Positions 16,194-25,659 of a stretch of 41,573 nucleotides of DNA are shown one piece after another. Each line of letters starts with the position of its first letter. The first letter of the stretch is position 1. The translations under genes and the position numbers were made by a program. The notes under the pieces are model-generated. The model was not told the DNA's origin and made no database searches. It saw only the letters and a program-made list of their open reading frames with translations. The stretch is taken from positions 1-41,573 of the forward strand of contig CAJTNA010000010.1 in the NCBI GenBank assembly GCA_910577845.1, in the 5' to 3' direction. The DNA is from an uncultured Christensenella sp. GTDB lineage: Bacteria > Bacillota > Clostridia > Christensenellales > UBA3700.

Positions 16194-18575
16194 ATGGGAA
16201 CTTTTGTTCAAAAGAAAAAAATAGATAAGGAATTAGCTGACAAATTATGTGACACTCTTGGGTGTGGCAAAGATTTGGCAGAGGTTCTTGCTATACGTGG
16301 GTTTGACAATGTTCAAGATATTCAAGCCTTTTTGTTCCCAGATATTGCAAATTTGACACCAGTTTTCAGTTATTCTGGTATGAGAGAAGCATCTGACCGC
16401 ATCAAAGAGGCAGTTGCAAATAACGAAACTATTGTTATTTATGGTGATTACGATTGTGATGGTGTGTGTGCAACAAGTATTTTGTACTTGTTTTTGACCT
16501 CGCTTGGTTTAGATGTTAAATTTTACATTCCAAACCGCAAAAAAGAGGGATATGGCATACATAGAGAAGCTTTAGAGGAAATTGCAGAGACATTTTATCC
16601 CGACTTGATTATTACCGTTGACTGCGGTATTACTTGCAAAGAGGATATTGACTATGCGATTGACGAGTTAGGGATTGACTTTATAGTTACCGACCACCAC
16701 GAACCGCCTAAAGATTTACCTAATTGCATAGTGGTTAATCCTAAAGTGGATAGATTTGAGAATACATTTAATGAGTTGTGTGGTGCAGGTATTGCTTTGA
16801 GGTTGTGCGAGGCAGTCGGTGGTGAAAAAACTTTAATGTATTTTATTGATATTTGTGCTATTGCGACTATTGCGGATATTGTGCCTTTGCAAGGTGATAA
16901 CCGAATTATAGTAAGCTATGGCATTGATGTAATTAATGCCCGTGCAAGGCAATCTACTAAATTATTACTTGAGGTTGCGGGGGTATCACCAACTGAAAGA
17001 GTTAATAGCACAGATGTTGCATTTAAAATAGTCCCACGTATTAACGCAGTTGGTCGACTAGCTGATTCCAAAAAAGCGGTCAATATGTTTATTGACAATG
17101 ACTATTTTTATGTAAAAAGTTTGGCTGAACAAGCAAATCTTTATAATAAGGAAAGGCAACAATTTACAGACGATTTGGTTGACGATTGTTTGCATTTGCT
17201 TGAAGATTATGATTTGGTAAACAATAGAATAATTGTAGTTTATAGTGACAAATGGGAAGCTGGAGTATTGGGCATTGCCAGTGCAAAAATAACTGGTATG
17301 TTTAATCGACCTAGTATTTTGTTGACTTCAGATGGTGATGTTTACAAGGGGTCTGCACGTAGTATTCCTGGTGTAAATATCTATGAGTGCGTATCTTCTT
17401 GTAGGGCATTTTTAGATAATTTTGGCGGACATACAATGGCTTGTGGTGTTACTTGTAAAAAGCAAAATATAGAAGCTTTTAGTTTTGCAATTAATGAATA
17501 TGCACGTACTTTAGATAAAAATTTGTTTGTGCCAAAGACGGAGTTTGACTTAAAGAGGAATATGGATGAGGTGTCTTTAGAGGGCATTACAGAGCTTTCA
17601 AAACTTGAGCCTTATGGTATGGATAATCCTAAGGTAAAATACAATATTAGCATAAACACCCCGATTTTCAGTAGGATATCCACTACAAAACATATAAAAA
17701 GCAAAGGTACAAGCGATGTTGAATTGGTGTATTTTGACGGAATGCAACAGATGAAAAATATCAATAGTAGCAGTAATGTCAATATGCTTTGCGATTTTGG
17801 CGTGCGTACTTTTGCTAACAGACTTTACGCTCAAGGTATAGTGCAAGATACAGAATTTGATTGGAATAATTTTGAGTTTGACAAAAATTACTTGGCAATA
17901 AAATACGCTTATTATGCAAAATATGACAATAGTAGTGTTTTTAAAATAAATTACATTAAGGAAAAACACATTGACAAGTTGTTTGATAACGATTTATATG
18001 GTGTTTGTTTCCTTGCCTATAGTGACAAAACTTTTACAAAGTATTCGCAATTACTAGGAGATAGAATTGTTAAGATTGACAATGGTATTTTGTCAGATGT
18101 CAATCCATTAAACAGATTGGTTTTGGACTTAGATTTGGGGCAAAATCTTGCATTCTACAAAAAAATAGTAATACTTGATACTTTGCCTAGCTTAGGAGTA
18201 ATAGATTACTATAAATTAAATATGAATGCTGAAGTTTATATGATTAAAGACAATATGCTTTCAGATTATTTGCAAATTGTTAGAGAGAACTTCCCTAATT
18301 TAGACGAAATGCGTGCAATATTTGTGGAACTTAAAAAATTGCTTTTGGAAAACACAAAAATTGCGACATTTGGTGAGCTATATAGCGAATATTGCAAGAA
18401 AGGCGGAGGCAACAAAATTGCTTTTTATATGGCAATGTTTGTATTTTACGAACTTAAAATTATTAAGCTTAAAGGTGGTTTTTATGTTGATAGTAGCGTA
18501 AAGACTAATTTAGAAAGCAGTATTATTTATCAAAGGATTAAGGAGTTAATTTATGCAGGAAAAAGTGCTAATTAA
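16194..18575 (+). CDS. recJ: Single-strand-specific 5'-3' exonuclease RecJ
   Basis: DHH-family DNA exonuclease for recombination and mismatch repair in the cytoplasm. Motifs: GDYDCDG (84-90), TVDCG (141-145), the DHH triad (167-169), and the DHHA1 motif GGHTMACG near residue 410. The 793 residues include the C-terminal RecJ_C-type region (about 580-793) often seen in Bacillota. TGAGG precedes the ATG. Its 3' end overlaps the rel start by 23 bases, so it heads the operon recJ-rel-MBL-hemZ. In many Bacillota apt sits between recJ and rel; it is absent here. Confidence 0.93.
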   Translation: MGTFVQKKKIDKELADKLCDTLGCGKDLAEVLAIRGFDNVQDIQAFLFPDIANLTPVFSYSGMREASDRIKEAVANNETIVIYGDYDCDGVCATSILYLFLTSLGLDVKFYIPNRKKEGYGIHREALEEIAETFYPDLIITVDCGITCKEDIDYAIDELGIDFIVTDHHEPPKDLPNCIVVNPKVDRFENTFNELCGAGIALRLCEAVGGEKTLMYFIDICAIATIADIVPLQGDNRIIVSYGIDVINARARQSTKLLLEVAGVSPTERVNSTDVAFKIVPRINAVGRLADSKKAVNMFIDNDYFYVKSLAEQANLYNKERQQFTDDLVDDCLHLLEDYDLVNNRIIVVYSDKWEAGVLGIASAKITGMFNRPSILLTSDGDVYKGSARSIPGVNIYECVSSCRAFLDNFGGHTMACGVTCKKQNIEAFSFAINEYARTLDKNLFVPKTEFDLKRNMDEVSLEGITELSKLEPYGMDNPKVKYNISINTPIFSRISTTKHIKSKGTSDVELVYFDGMQQMKNINSSSNVNMLCDFGVRTFANRLYAQGIVQDTEFDWNNFEFDKNYLAIKYAYYAKYDNSSVFKINYIKEKHIDKLFDNDLYGVCFLAYSDKTFTKYSQLLGDRIVKIDNGILSDVNPLNRLVLDLDLGQNLAFYKKIVILDTLPSLGVIDYYKLNMNAEVYMIKDNMLSDYLQIVRENFPNLDEMRAIFVELKKLLLENTKIATFGELYSEYCKKGGGNKIAFYMAMFVFYELKIIKLKGGFYVDSSVKTNLESSIIYQRIKELIYAGKSAN

Positions 18576-20700
18576 ATTAAAAAACCAGTATCCAACCGAA
18601 CAATATGAGAAAATTTTACAAGCATATGAGTTCGCAAAAAAAGCACACGAGGGGCAAAAACGTCAGTCGGGTGAGGATTATTTTGTTCACCCTTGTGCGG
18701 TGAGTGAAATTTTGATAGATATGGGGCTTGACAGCGAGACGATAATGGCGGCATTTTTGCACGATGTTATTGAGGACACACCTCATACTTCTGAGGAGCT
18801 TAACGAACTTTTTGGTAAGTCTGTAGTTATGCTTGTAAACGGAGTAACTAAGTTAAATAAATTACAATTTAAGTCTAGTGTGGACGAACAAGCGGAAAAC
18901 TTGAGAAAAATGCTATTTGCAATGAGTGACGATATAAGGGTTATAATTATCAAACTTGCTGATAGATTGCACAATATGCGTACATTGTTGTTTAAATCTG
19001 CGGATAGACAAAAAGAAATATCCCGAGAAACGCTTGATATTTACGCACCGATTGCGGAAAGACTAGGAATGGGAACTATTAAGGGTGAGCTTGAGGACTT
19101 GGCAATGCGTTACCTTAACCCAGACGATTACTATGCTTTAGTGCAAAAAATATCTTCCAAAAAGGTAGAAAGGCAAGAGTTTGTGCAAAATGTTGTAAAA
19201 GATATTAAGGCAAAGCTTGCGGAAATGAAAATTGATGGTGAGGTTAATGGCAGACCTAAGCATTTTTACAGCATTTACAAAAAAATGCAAAGCGGTAAAG
19301 AGTTTGAGCAAATATACGACTTGATAGCTGTGCGTATTATTGTTGATACTATTAAGGATTGCTATGCCGTTTTGGGTGCAATTCATACTATGTGGAAACC
19401 ATTACCTGGTAGATTTAAAGATTATATTGCAATGCCAAAGACAAATAACTATCAGTCTTTACATACTACAGTTATATCCCAATACGGCTCACCTTTTGAA
19501 ATACAAATTAGAACTCACGAAATGCACGATATTGCGGAGTTTGGAATCGCAGCTCATTGGAAATACAAGGAAGGTCGACTAACAAGCGACCAAAGCATTA
19601 TGGATAATCGTATGCAATGGATACGTAGCATTATGGAAGTACAAAAGGACTTGCGTGATAATGCAGAGTTTTTGCAGTCGCTTAAGGTGGACTTGTATCC
19701 AGATGAAGTTTTTGTAATAACTCCAAAAGGCAAAGTAGTAAGCTTGCCAAAAGGTGCTACTGGTATAGACTTTGCATATGCTGTACATACAGAAGTTGGC
19801 AATAAGTGTGTGGGAATTAAGGTGGACGGCAAAATTGTGCCAATCAATACACGCCTTACAAATAATTCACTTGTTGAGGTTATTACCTCAAATGCGTCAA
19901 AAGGACCTAGCCGTGATTGGCTAAAGTTTGTTGCGACTGCCAGTGCTAGAAACAAAATTAGAGCATACTTTAAGCGTGAAATGCGTGAGGAAAACGTAAA
20001 ACGTGGTAGAGAAATGCTTGAGAGAGAGGCTAAACATAGAAATTATAATCTTTCTGCATTATTAAATAATGAGGAATGGCTTAAGTATTTTAAAAATCGT
20101 TATGGTGTTAATGGCAATATGGACGATATTTATGCAGAAATTGGATATGGCAACCTAACCACTAACAAAGTTATTTTAAAGCTAATTGATTGTTTTAAAA
20201 AGTCGGGTGCGGAAATGCCACCTATTATCAGTGAGTTAAAGAGCAATAAGCCTACCAGTAAAAAAGGTACAGGTGTATTAATACGTGGTTATGACGACTT
20301 TTTAATTAGGCTTGCACATTGTTGTAACCCCGTTCCCGGTGATAAGATTGTTGGATATATCAGTCGTGGCAGAGGTGTTTCCATTCATAGAGCGGACTGC
20401 CCAAATATGAAACATATTGAGGACGAGCGTATAATCGAGGCTAACTGGTCAAGTAATATGTCCTCTCAATTTACAGCAAACTTAGAAGTTAATTGTGTTA
20501 ACAAGTCTAAATTGCTTGTTGATGTTACAACATTTTTTGCAAACAGAAAGCAAACACTTAATGCGGTTAATATGCGTGCTGGTGATGATTTAAATGCGAT
20601 TATAACAATTAGTGTAGATATTACTAACATTCAAGAGTTGGATGATATGATAAATAAATTGCGTGGTATAGAAGGAGTATTTGATGTACACAGAATTTGA
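18553..20700 (+). CDS. rel: Bifunctional (p)ppGpp synthetase/hydrolase, Rel
   Basis: Makes and degrades the stringent-response alarmones pppGpp and ppGpp. Domains in order: HD hydrolase (His46, then HD at 70-71 in FLHDVIEDT, and ADRLHNMRT), RelA/SpoT synthetase (RPKHFYSIYKKM, then GRFKDYIAMPKTNNYQSLHT), TGS (near 385-445), and a C-terminal ACT domain. The HD residues are intact, so this is the bifunctional Gram-positive type. Length 715 is typical. AAGGAG lies inside the recJ end, indicating coupled translation. A GCAHCCNPVPGD-like zinc-finger region (AHCCNPVPGD near residue 590) is kept. Confidence 0.95.
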   Translation: MQEKVLIKLKNQYPTEQYEKILQAYEFAKKAHEGQKRQSGEDYFVHPCAVSEILIDMGLDSETIMAAFLHDVIEDTPHTSEELNELFGKSVVMLVNGVTKLNKLQFKSSVDEQAENLRKMLFAMSDDIRVIIIKLADRLHNMRTLLFKSADRQKEISRETLDIYAPIAERLGMGTIKGELEDLAMRYLNPDDYYALVQKISSKKVERQEFVQNVVKDIKAKLAEMKIDGEVNGRPKHFYSIYKKMQSGKEFEQIYDLIAVRIIVDTIKDCYAVLGAIHTMWKPLPGRFKDYIAMPKTNNYQSLHTTVISQYGSPFEIQIRTHEMHDIAEFGIAAHWKYKEGRLTSDQSIMDNRMQWIRSIMEVQKDLRDNAEFLQSLKVDLYPDEVFVITPKGKVVSLPKGATGIDFAYAVHTEVGNKCVGIKVDGKIVPINTRLTNNSLVEVITSNASKGPSRDWLKFVATASARNKIRAYFKREMREENVKRGREMLEREAKHRNYNLSALLNNEEWLKYFKNRYGVNGNMDDIYAEIGYGNLTTNKVILKLIDCFKKSGAEMPPIISELKSNKPTSKKGTGVLIRGYDDFLIRLAHCCNPVPGDKIVGYISRGRGVSIHRADCPNMKHIEDERIIEANWSSNMSSQFTANLEVNCVNKSKLLVDVTTFFANRKQTLNAVNMRAGDDLNAIITISVDITNIQELDDMINKLRGIEGVFDVHRI

Positions 20701-21310
20701 CGGATTCAGCGTTAAAAAAATAGTTAACGGCGGACTGCAAAACAATAGCTATATTATAAAGTTTGGAAATAAATGCGTGGTGATTGACCCTGCATCTAAA
20801 GTGATAAATGTCACTGTGGAAGAGGAGGGATTGCAAGTTTTGGCTGTGCTTTTAACTCACGGACACTTTGACCATATAAAAGGTGTGCAAGAGTTTTTGG
20901 ATAAAAATGTACCAGTTTATATCCATAAGTTAGACGAGGGGAAATGCAATGGTGAACATAGTTTGGACTGGTTAAAAAGATTTAGAATAACACCATTTGA
21001 ACCAACGAATTTTGTTGCTGACAATGAGCTTTTAAATTTTGATGGTTTGGAAATCAAAGTTATTCACACTCCAGGTCATTCTGCTGGTGGGGTATGTTAT
21101 GTTATAAAAAATGTAATCTTTTCTGGCGATACTTTGTTTTTGGATAGCTATGGCAGATATGATTTTGAGGATAGCTGTTTTGACGATTTAAAACATTCTA
21201 TTAAAGATAAATTGTTTGGTTTGGATGGCGATTATGTAGTTTATACTGGCCACGGGGATAGCACAACTCTTGCATATGAGAGAGAAAGGAATATGATTCT
21301 ATGGAGTTAA
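20684..21310 (+). CDS. Metallo-beta-lactamase-fold hydrolase, glyoxalase II-like
   Basis: Cytoplasmic metal-dependent hydrolase of 208 residues. The metal motif THGHFDH is near residues 58-64, with further ligands in HTPGHSAGG, FSGDTLF and the final TGHGDST. This set fits the short hydroxyacylglutathione-hydrolase-like group common next to rel in Clostridia; the true substrate is not known. I chose the ATG at 20684 over the TTG at 20681 because GAAGGAG then has a 6-base spacing. It overlaps the rel end by 17 bases and hemZ by 10. Confidence 0.85.
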   Translation: MYTEFDGFSVKKIVNGGLQNNSYIIKFGNKCVVIDPASKVINVTVEEEGLQVLAVLLTHGHFDHIKGVQEFLDKNVPVYIHKLDEGKCNGEHSLDWLKRFRITPFEPTNFVADNELLNFDGLEIKVIHTPGHSAGGVCYVIKNVIFSGDTLFLDSYGRYDFEDSCFDDLKHSIKDKLFGLDGDYVVYTGHGDSTTLAYERERNMILWS

Positions 21311-22722
21311 AAATTGTTACAAACAGTGATTTTATGCAAGACTTTATGGATGTTATAAGAGCTTTTTCACCTATGGTAGAGTATGCTGAAAAGGAAGAGA
21401 TAAATGTTATCCATCTAGAAATTGAAAACGAGTTTGTACGACTAAAATTTAAAGAAAAAACAATCGAAAATCGGGGGCAAATTGAAAATTTGCCACAAAT
21501 AAAGCAAAAAAGTGAGATAAAAAGACTTGCAAAAATTATGCTTTATGACTTGCTTAGTGAGCTTACTGGGGTAACTTTGCCATATGGTTCTCTTACGGGA
21601 ATTAGACCTACTAAGTTGTATCACGAACTTTTGGAAAGTGGCAAAGATGCTTATAAGTATTTTACTGATTATTTGAGAGTACCTACTCAAGGTGCGGACT
21701 GGATAAGACGAATTTGCGAAAATCAAAAAGCGATATATTCACATAGTGATAAGGAAATTGATTTTTTTGTTAACATTCCAATATGCGTTACAAGGTGCAG
21801 TTATTGCTCGTTTATTTCTGCGGAATTTGGCAAAATAAAAAAGTGGATAACACCTTATGTGGAACAACTATGTAGAGAGATTGAACATAGTATTAAACTT
21901 GTAGACAAGCTAGGTGTAAAAGTGCGTTCAGTATATGTGGGTGGTGGAACTCCTACCAGTTTAAATGTACAAGATTTTGCAGAGGTAATAAACTGTCTTA
22001 GCAAAATTAAGTGTAATGAATTTACTGTTGAGGCGGGTAGACCAGATACCATTACTTTGGAAAAATTGCAAGTAATGAAAAATTGCGGTGTTAGTAGAAT
22101 TAGTATCAATCCACAAACTTTTAATGATAAAACACTTGCACTAATTGGGCGTAATCATTCAAAAGCGGATATTTACAGAGTGTATGACGAGGCGTTGAAG
22201 TTTGATTTTGATATAAATATGGACTTGATTGCAATGTTACCAACTGAGAGTTTTGAGGATTTCAAGTATTCTGTTGATGAGGCTATAAAACTTAATCCAC
22301 AAAATATAACAATACATACACTAGCAATCAAAAAGGGAAGCAACTTAAAACTTGCAGAATACGACAATAAAATTGAACTTTTGCCAAAACAAATGATAGA
22401 TTATTCCCGCACGGCGATTATGGCAAGTGGATATGAACCATACTATATGTATCGTCAAAAGTATATGAGTGGAAACTTGGATAACACGGGATATGCTAAA
22501 TGTGGTAAAGGGTGTATTTACAATGTGGATATTATGGAGGAAACTCATAGTATTATTGCTTGTGGTGCTGGTGCAATTAGTAAGCGTGTGTGGAATGAGG
22601 AAAATAGACTGGAAAGATTTGCAAATCCTAAGGGAATAGATGTTTATTTGGATAGGGAGGAGATAATTCTGTCCGAAAAGGAAAACTTTTTTAGTAATAT
22701 TTTGACTAATATTGGAAAATAG
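21301..22722 (+). CDS. hemZ: Radical SAM coproporphyrinogen dehydrogenase-like protein HemZ
   Basis: Oxygen-independent coproporphyrinogen III oxidase-like radical SAM enzyme of the HemZ branch. The iron-sulfur cluster motif is Cys162-x3-Cys166-x2-Cys169 (ICVTRCSYC), followed by YVGGGTPTSL and the HemN-type core. An N-terminal region of about 150 residues precedes the radical SAM domain, as in HemZ. Because no haem genes surround it, a role in haem synthesis is not assured. It overlaps the MBL gene by 10 bases. Residues 57-71 are coded by DNA with a 12-base match to the dispersed repeat, probably chance. Confidence 0.85.
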   Translation: MELKIVTNSDFMQDFMDVIRAFSPMVEYAEKEEINVIHLEIENEFVRLKFKEKTIENRGQIENLPQIKQKSEIKRLAKIMLYDLLSELTGVTLPYGSLTGIRPTKLYHELLESGKDAYKYFTDYLRVPTQGADWIRRICENQKAIYSHSDKEIDFFVNIPICVTRCSYCSFISAEFGKIKKWITPYVEQLCREIEHSIKLVDKLGVKVRSVYVGGGTPTSLNVQDFAEVINCLSKIKCNEFTVEAGRPDTITLEKLQVMKNCGVSRISINPQTFNDKTLALIGRNHSKADIYRVYDEALKFDFDINMDLIAMLPTESFEDFKYSVDEAIKLNPQNITIHTLAIKKGSNLKLAEYDNKIELLPKQMIDYSRTAIMASGYEPYYMYRQKYMSGNLDNTGYAKCGKGCIYNVDIMEETHSIIACGAGAISKRVWNEENRLERFANPKGIDVYLDREEIILSEKENFFSNILTNIGK

Positions 22723-22753
22723 GGAGTAATTTACAAAAAATAACAAAAAATAG

Positions 22754-22782
22754 TTTACACACTATTTATTTTATGTTATTAT
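22754..22782 (+). promoter_or_regulatory. Promoter of rpsO
   Basis: TTTACA (22754-22759), 17 bases, TATTAT (22777-22782). The leader of about 75 bases could carry S15 autoregulation as known in other bacteria, but I could not define a structure. Confidence 0.7.
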
Positions 22783-22866
22783 ATTGACGATACCTTTGAC
22801 TATGTTAATCAACTCTCCGATGATTTACTTGGTTAATGGAATAAATTATATTTAAGGAGAAGTAAA

Positions 22867-23139
22867 ATGGAAGATTTAACATTACTTACTAAACAACAAA
22901 TTATTGAAAAATTTGCTCAAGCAGAGGGCGACACTGGTTCACCAGAGGTGCAAATTGCTTTGCTAACTGCAAGAATCGAGAGCTTGAAAGCTCACTTTGC
23001 TGTGCATAAAAAAGACCACCACAGCCGTCGTGGTTTATTACAAATGGTTGGTAAGAGAAAGAATTTGCTTACTTATTTAAAGAATAAGGATATTGAAAGA
23101 TACAGAGCAATTATCGCTAAATTAAACCTAAGAAAGTAA
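22867..23139 (+). CDS. rpsO: 30S ribosomal protein S15
   Basis: Primary 16S rRNA-binding protein of the small-subunit platform. The 90 residues match the family in full, with the hallmark GDTGSPEVQIALLT near residue 20 and the KDHHSRRGLL region near 46-55 that contacts rRNA. AAGGAGAAG precedes the ATG. It is followed by a terminator and then pnp, the widespread rpsO-pnp order. Confidence 0.98.
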   Translation: MEDLTLLTKQQIIEKFAQAEGDTGSPEVQIALLTARIESLKAHFAVHKKDHHSRRGLLQMVGKRKNLLTYLKNKDIERYRAIIAKLNLRK

Positions 23140-23148
23140 TAAAAAAAG

Positions 23149-23180
23149 CCCGAATAGTCAAGTGTTCGGGTGATTTTTTT
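23149..23180 (+). terminator. Terminator between rpsO and pnp
   Basis: CCCGAA (23149-23154) pairs with TTCGGG (23165-23170), extended by A/T pairs, then a T-run. It probably reduces read-through from rpsO into pnp. Confidence 0.75.
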
Positions 23181-23222
23181 AAAAACAATTAAATTGGTAT
23201 AAGTATTTTATATATAAATTTT

Positions 23223-23260
23223 TCAACTGGTCGGTTGATAATCTTTGGATGACCAAAGAT
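23223..23260 (+). promoter_or_regulatory. Tandem hairpins in the pnp leader
   Basis: A perfect 8-bp stem with a 4-base loop (ATCTTTGG-ATGA-CCAAAGAT, 23241-23260) ends one base before the ribosome site. A smaller CAAC/GTTG stem lies just upstream. In Escherichia coli pnp is autoregulated through a leader hairpin; a similar role here is inference. Confidence 0.5.
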
Positions 23261-23272
23261 AGAGGAGGAGAA

Positions 23273-25357
23273 ATGATAGACAGAAAAATTTACAAAACTA
23301 CAATAGGTGGTAGAGAGGTTGAGATTGAAACTGGTGCATATTGTGGTATGACAAACGGCACTTGCTTTGTTAAGTGTGAGGAAACCGTAGTAATGGTTAA
23401 CGTTACAATGTCAAAGGAGCCAAGAGACGGCGTTGACTTTTTTCCATTAAATGTTGATTATGAGGAAAAAATGTACTCAGTTGGTAAAATCCCTGGTGGT
23501 TTTAAAAAGAGAGAGGGACGTCCTAGTGATAAAGGCATTTTGGTTTGCCGTTTGATTGATAGACCTTTAAGACCATTATTCCCTAAGGGCTTTTATAACG
23601 ATGTATCTGTAGTTGCAACTTGCCTTTCAGTTAACCCAGATGTTCCACCTGAGATTTACGCAATGATTGGTAGCTCTGTTGCATTGTCAATTTCAGATAT
23701 TCCATTTGCTGGACCTACTGGTTCTGTAGTAGTCGGTTTTGTTGATGGTGAATATGTTATAAACCCAAGTGCAGAGCAAAGGGAAAAAAGCAGATTGCAT
23801 TTAAGCTTAAGCGGTACAAAGGACGCTATTTTAATGGTAGAGGCTGGTGCTAATGAGCTTACAGAGGAGCAAATGATTGGAGCAATCTTGTTCGGTCACG
23901 AGGAAATTAAGAGAATTGTTGCATTTATTGAGGACATTCAAAAAGAGATTGGCAAGGAAAAAATCATTCCTAACATTTATCACGCTGACCCTGCTATTGA
24001 AGAACAAGTTAGAAAATATGCTGATAAAAAGATGGACAAGGCTTTAGAGGAGTTTAATCGTCAAGCACGTGAGAAACTTGAGGAAGCTTTGGAACAAGAT
24101 GTATTCTCTCAATTTGAAAGCATTTTCCCAGACGGAAAGAAAGATATTGCAGAAGTGCTTTACAATATGAAAAAAGAAAAGGTACGTGCTAAGATTTTGG
24201 AAAAAGGCATTCGCCCAGACGGACGTACTTTAAAAGAAATTAGACCTATTTGGTGCGAACACGGCATTTTACCACGTGTTCACGGCAGTGGTGTGTTCAC
24301 TCGTGGTCAAACTCAAGTTTTGACAACTGCTACATTAGGCACTATTAGTGAAGTTCAAAAGTTGGAAGGTCTTGATGACGAAGTATTCAAGAGATATATC
24401 CATCACTATAACTTCCCAGGTTACAGTGTAGGCGAGGCTAAACCAGCTAAAAGTCCTGGACGCCGTGAGATTGGTCACGGAGCATTGGCTGAAAGAGCTT
24501 TGGAACCAGTTTTGCCAAGTGAAGAGGTTTTCCCTTATGCTATCCGTACTGTAAGTGAGGTTTTGAGTTCAAATGGTTCAACATCTCAAGCAAGTGTTTG
24601 TGGTAGTACTTTGGCACTTATGGATGCCGGTGTTCCAATTAAAGCACCAGTTGCTGGTGTTGCAATGGGTTTGATTAGCACACCAGATAAGAGCAATGTT
24701 AAAATTTTGACAGATATTCAAGGCTTAGAGGATTTCCTTGGAGATATGGACTTTAAGGTTGCTGGTACTGAAGCTGGTATCACAGCAATTCAAATGGATA
24801 TCAAGATTAAAGGTATCAATGAGCAAATTTTGCGTACAGCTTTAGCTCAAGCTCGTGAGGGTAGATTGGAAATTTTGGGCAAAATGTTGGCAGTCCTTCC
24901 AAAAGCTAATGACAAATTGTCTAAATATGCACCAAAAATTATCACTTTTGATATTGACCCTGACAAAATTCGTGAGGTTATTGGTAGCGGTGGTAAAGTT
25001 ATCAACAAAATTATTGAGGATACTGGTGTTAAAATTGATATTAGCGATACAGGTACAGTATTTATCGCAAGCAGTGATGAGGTAATGGCTGAAAAAGCTA
25101 AAAAGATTATCCTTGCAATCGCAAAAGACCCAGAAGTTGGCGATGAAATTGAAGGTCAAGTTGTAAGAATTATGGACTTTGGTGCTTTTGTTGAAATCGC
25201 TCCAGGTAAAGACGGAATGATTCATATTAGCAAACTTTCTAAAGATAGAGTAGAAAAAGTTACTGACGTTGTAAATATTGAGGATAAAGTTTTAGTAAAA
25301 GTTATCAAAATTGATGACAAAGGCAGAATTGATTTAAAACTTATAAAAAAACTTTAA
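23273..25357 (+). CDS. pnp: Polynucleotide phosphorylase (PNPase)
   Basis: Phosphorolytic 3'-5' RNA exonuclease and degradosome component. With the start at 23273 it has 694 residues: first RNase PH domain, helical linker, second RNase PH domain with catalytic Asp487 and Asp493 (DFLGDMDFKV), KH domain (IREVIGSGGKVI near 560) and S1 domain (DFGAFVEIAPGKDGMIH). I prefer the ATG at 23273 over that at 23249 because AGGAGGAG lies just before it, while the upstream ATG sits in the loop of a hairpin. No strong terminator follows, only a 16-bp palindrome at 25374. Confidence 0.96.
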   Translation: MIDRKIYKTTIGGREVEIETGAYCGMTNGTCFVKCEETVVMVNVTMSKEPRDGVDFFPLNVDYEEKMYSVGKIPGGFKKREGRPSDKGILVCRLIDRPLRPLFPKGFYNDVSVVATCLSVNPDVPPEIYAMIGSSVALSISDIPFAGPTGSVVVGFVDGEYVINPSAEQREKSRLHLSLSGTKDAILMVEAGANELTEEQMIGAILFGHEEIKRIVAFIEDIQKEIGKEKIIPNIYHADPAIEEQVRKYADKKMDKALEEFNRQAREKLEEALEQDVFSQFESIFPDGKKDIAEVLYNMKKEKVRAKILEKGIRPDGRTLKEIRPIWCEHGILPRVHGSGVFTRGQTQVLTTATLGTISEVQKLEGLDDEVFKRYIHHYNFPGYSVGEAKPAKSPGRREIGHGALAERALEPVLPSEEVFPYAIRTVSEVLSSNGSTSQASVCGSTLALMDAGVPIKAPVAGVAMGLISTPDKSNVKILTDIQGLEDFLGDMDFKVAGTEAGITAIQMDIKIKGINEQILRTALAQAREGRLEILGKMLAVLPKANDKLSKYAPKIITFDIDPDKIREVIGSGGKVINKIIEDTGVKIDISDTGTVFIASSDEVMAEKAKKIILAIAKDPEVGDEIEGQVVRIMDFGAFVEIAPGKDGMIHISKLSKDRVEKVTDVVNIEDKVLVKVIKIDDKGRIDLKLIKKL

Positions 25358-25623
25358 TCTATAGCCAATAAAATACAATTTAAATTGTAGTATAATTGAA
25401 AAAACGCTTATAAACAAAGTAAGTTCGTTGAATTAATCTAAATAAAATTGATAAGTAACCAACTTTAATTAAAATTAAAATGTTATATTGCTAATTTTTA
25501 CATTTTCATTTTAAATATTTTAAGTTTTAAATTAATAGTTACTAAATATTATTGCGACTACTAAGTATTAGTTTCAGTAAAACAATTATATAAAATAAAA
25601 TAACTAAATAATGCAATAAACCA
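25358..25623. other. Junction between pnp and the accessory island
   Basis: AT-rich and non-coding. A perfect 16-bp palindrome (25374-25389, TACAATTTAAATTGTA) lies 16 bases past the pnp stop without a T-tail. Nothing else stands out. Confidence 0.4.
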
Positions 25624-25651
25624 AAAAATGATGCACTTGTGCATCATTTTT
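25624..25651 (-). terminator. Terminator of the SLOG gene, twin copy A
   Basis: A 13-bp stem with a 2-base loop around ATGATGCAC/GTGCATCAT, flanked by A and T runs. It lies 9 bases past the SLOG gene stop on the minus strand and is nearly identical to 26583-26610. Confidence 0.8.
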
Positions 25652-25659
25652 GTTATTTT

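Noticed and set aside
21463..21485. GAAAATCGGGGG inside hemZ, matching the dispersed repeat
   Set aside because: Only 12 bases match, the frame is intact, and no flanking similarity follows; likely chance.
25374..25389. 16-bp palindrome as the pnp terminator
   Set aside because: All but two pairs are A/T and no T-tail follows; it is too weak to call.
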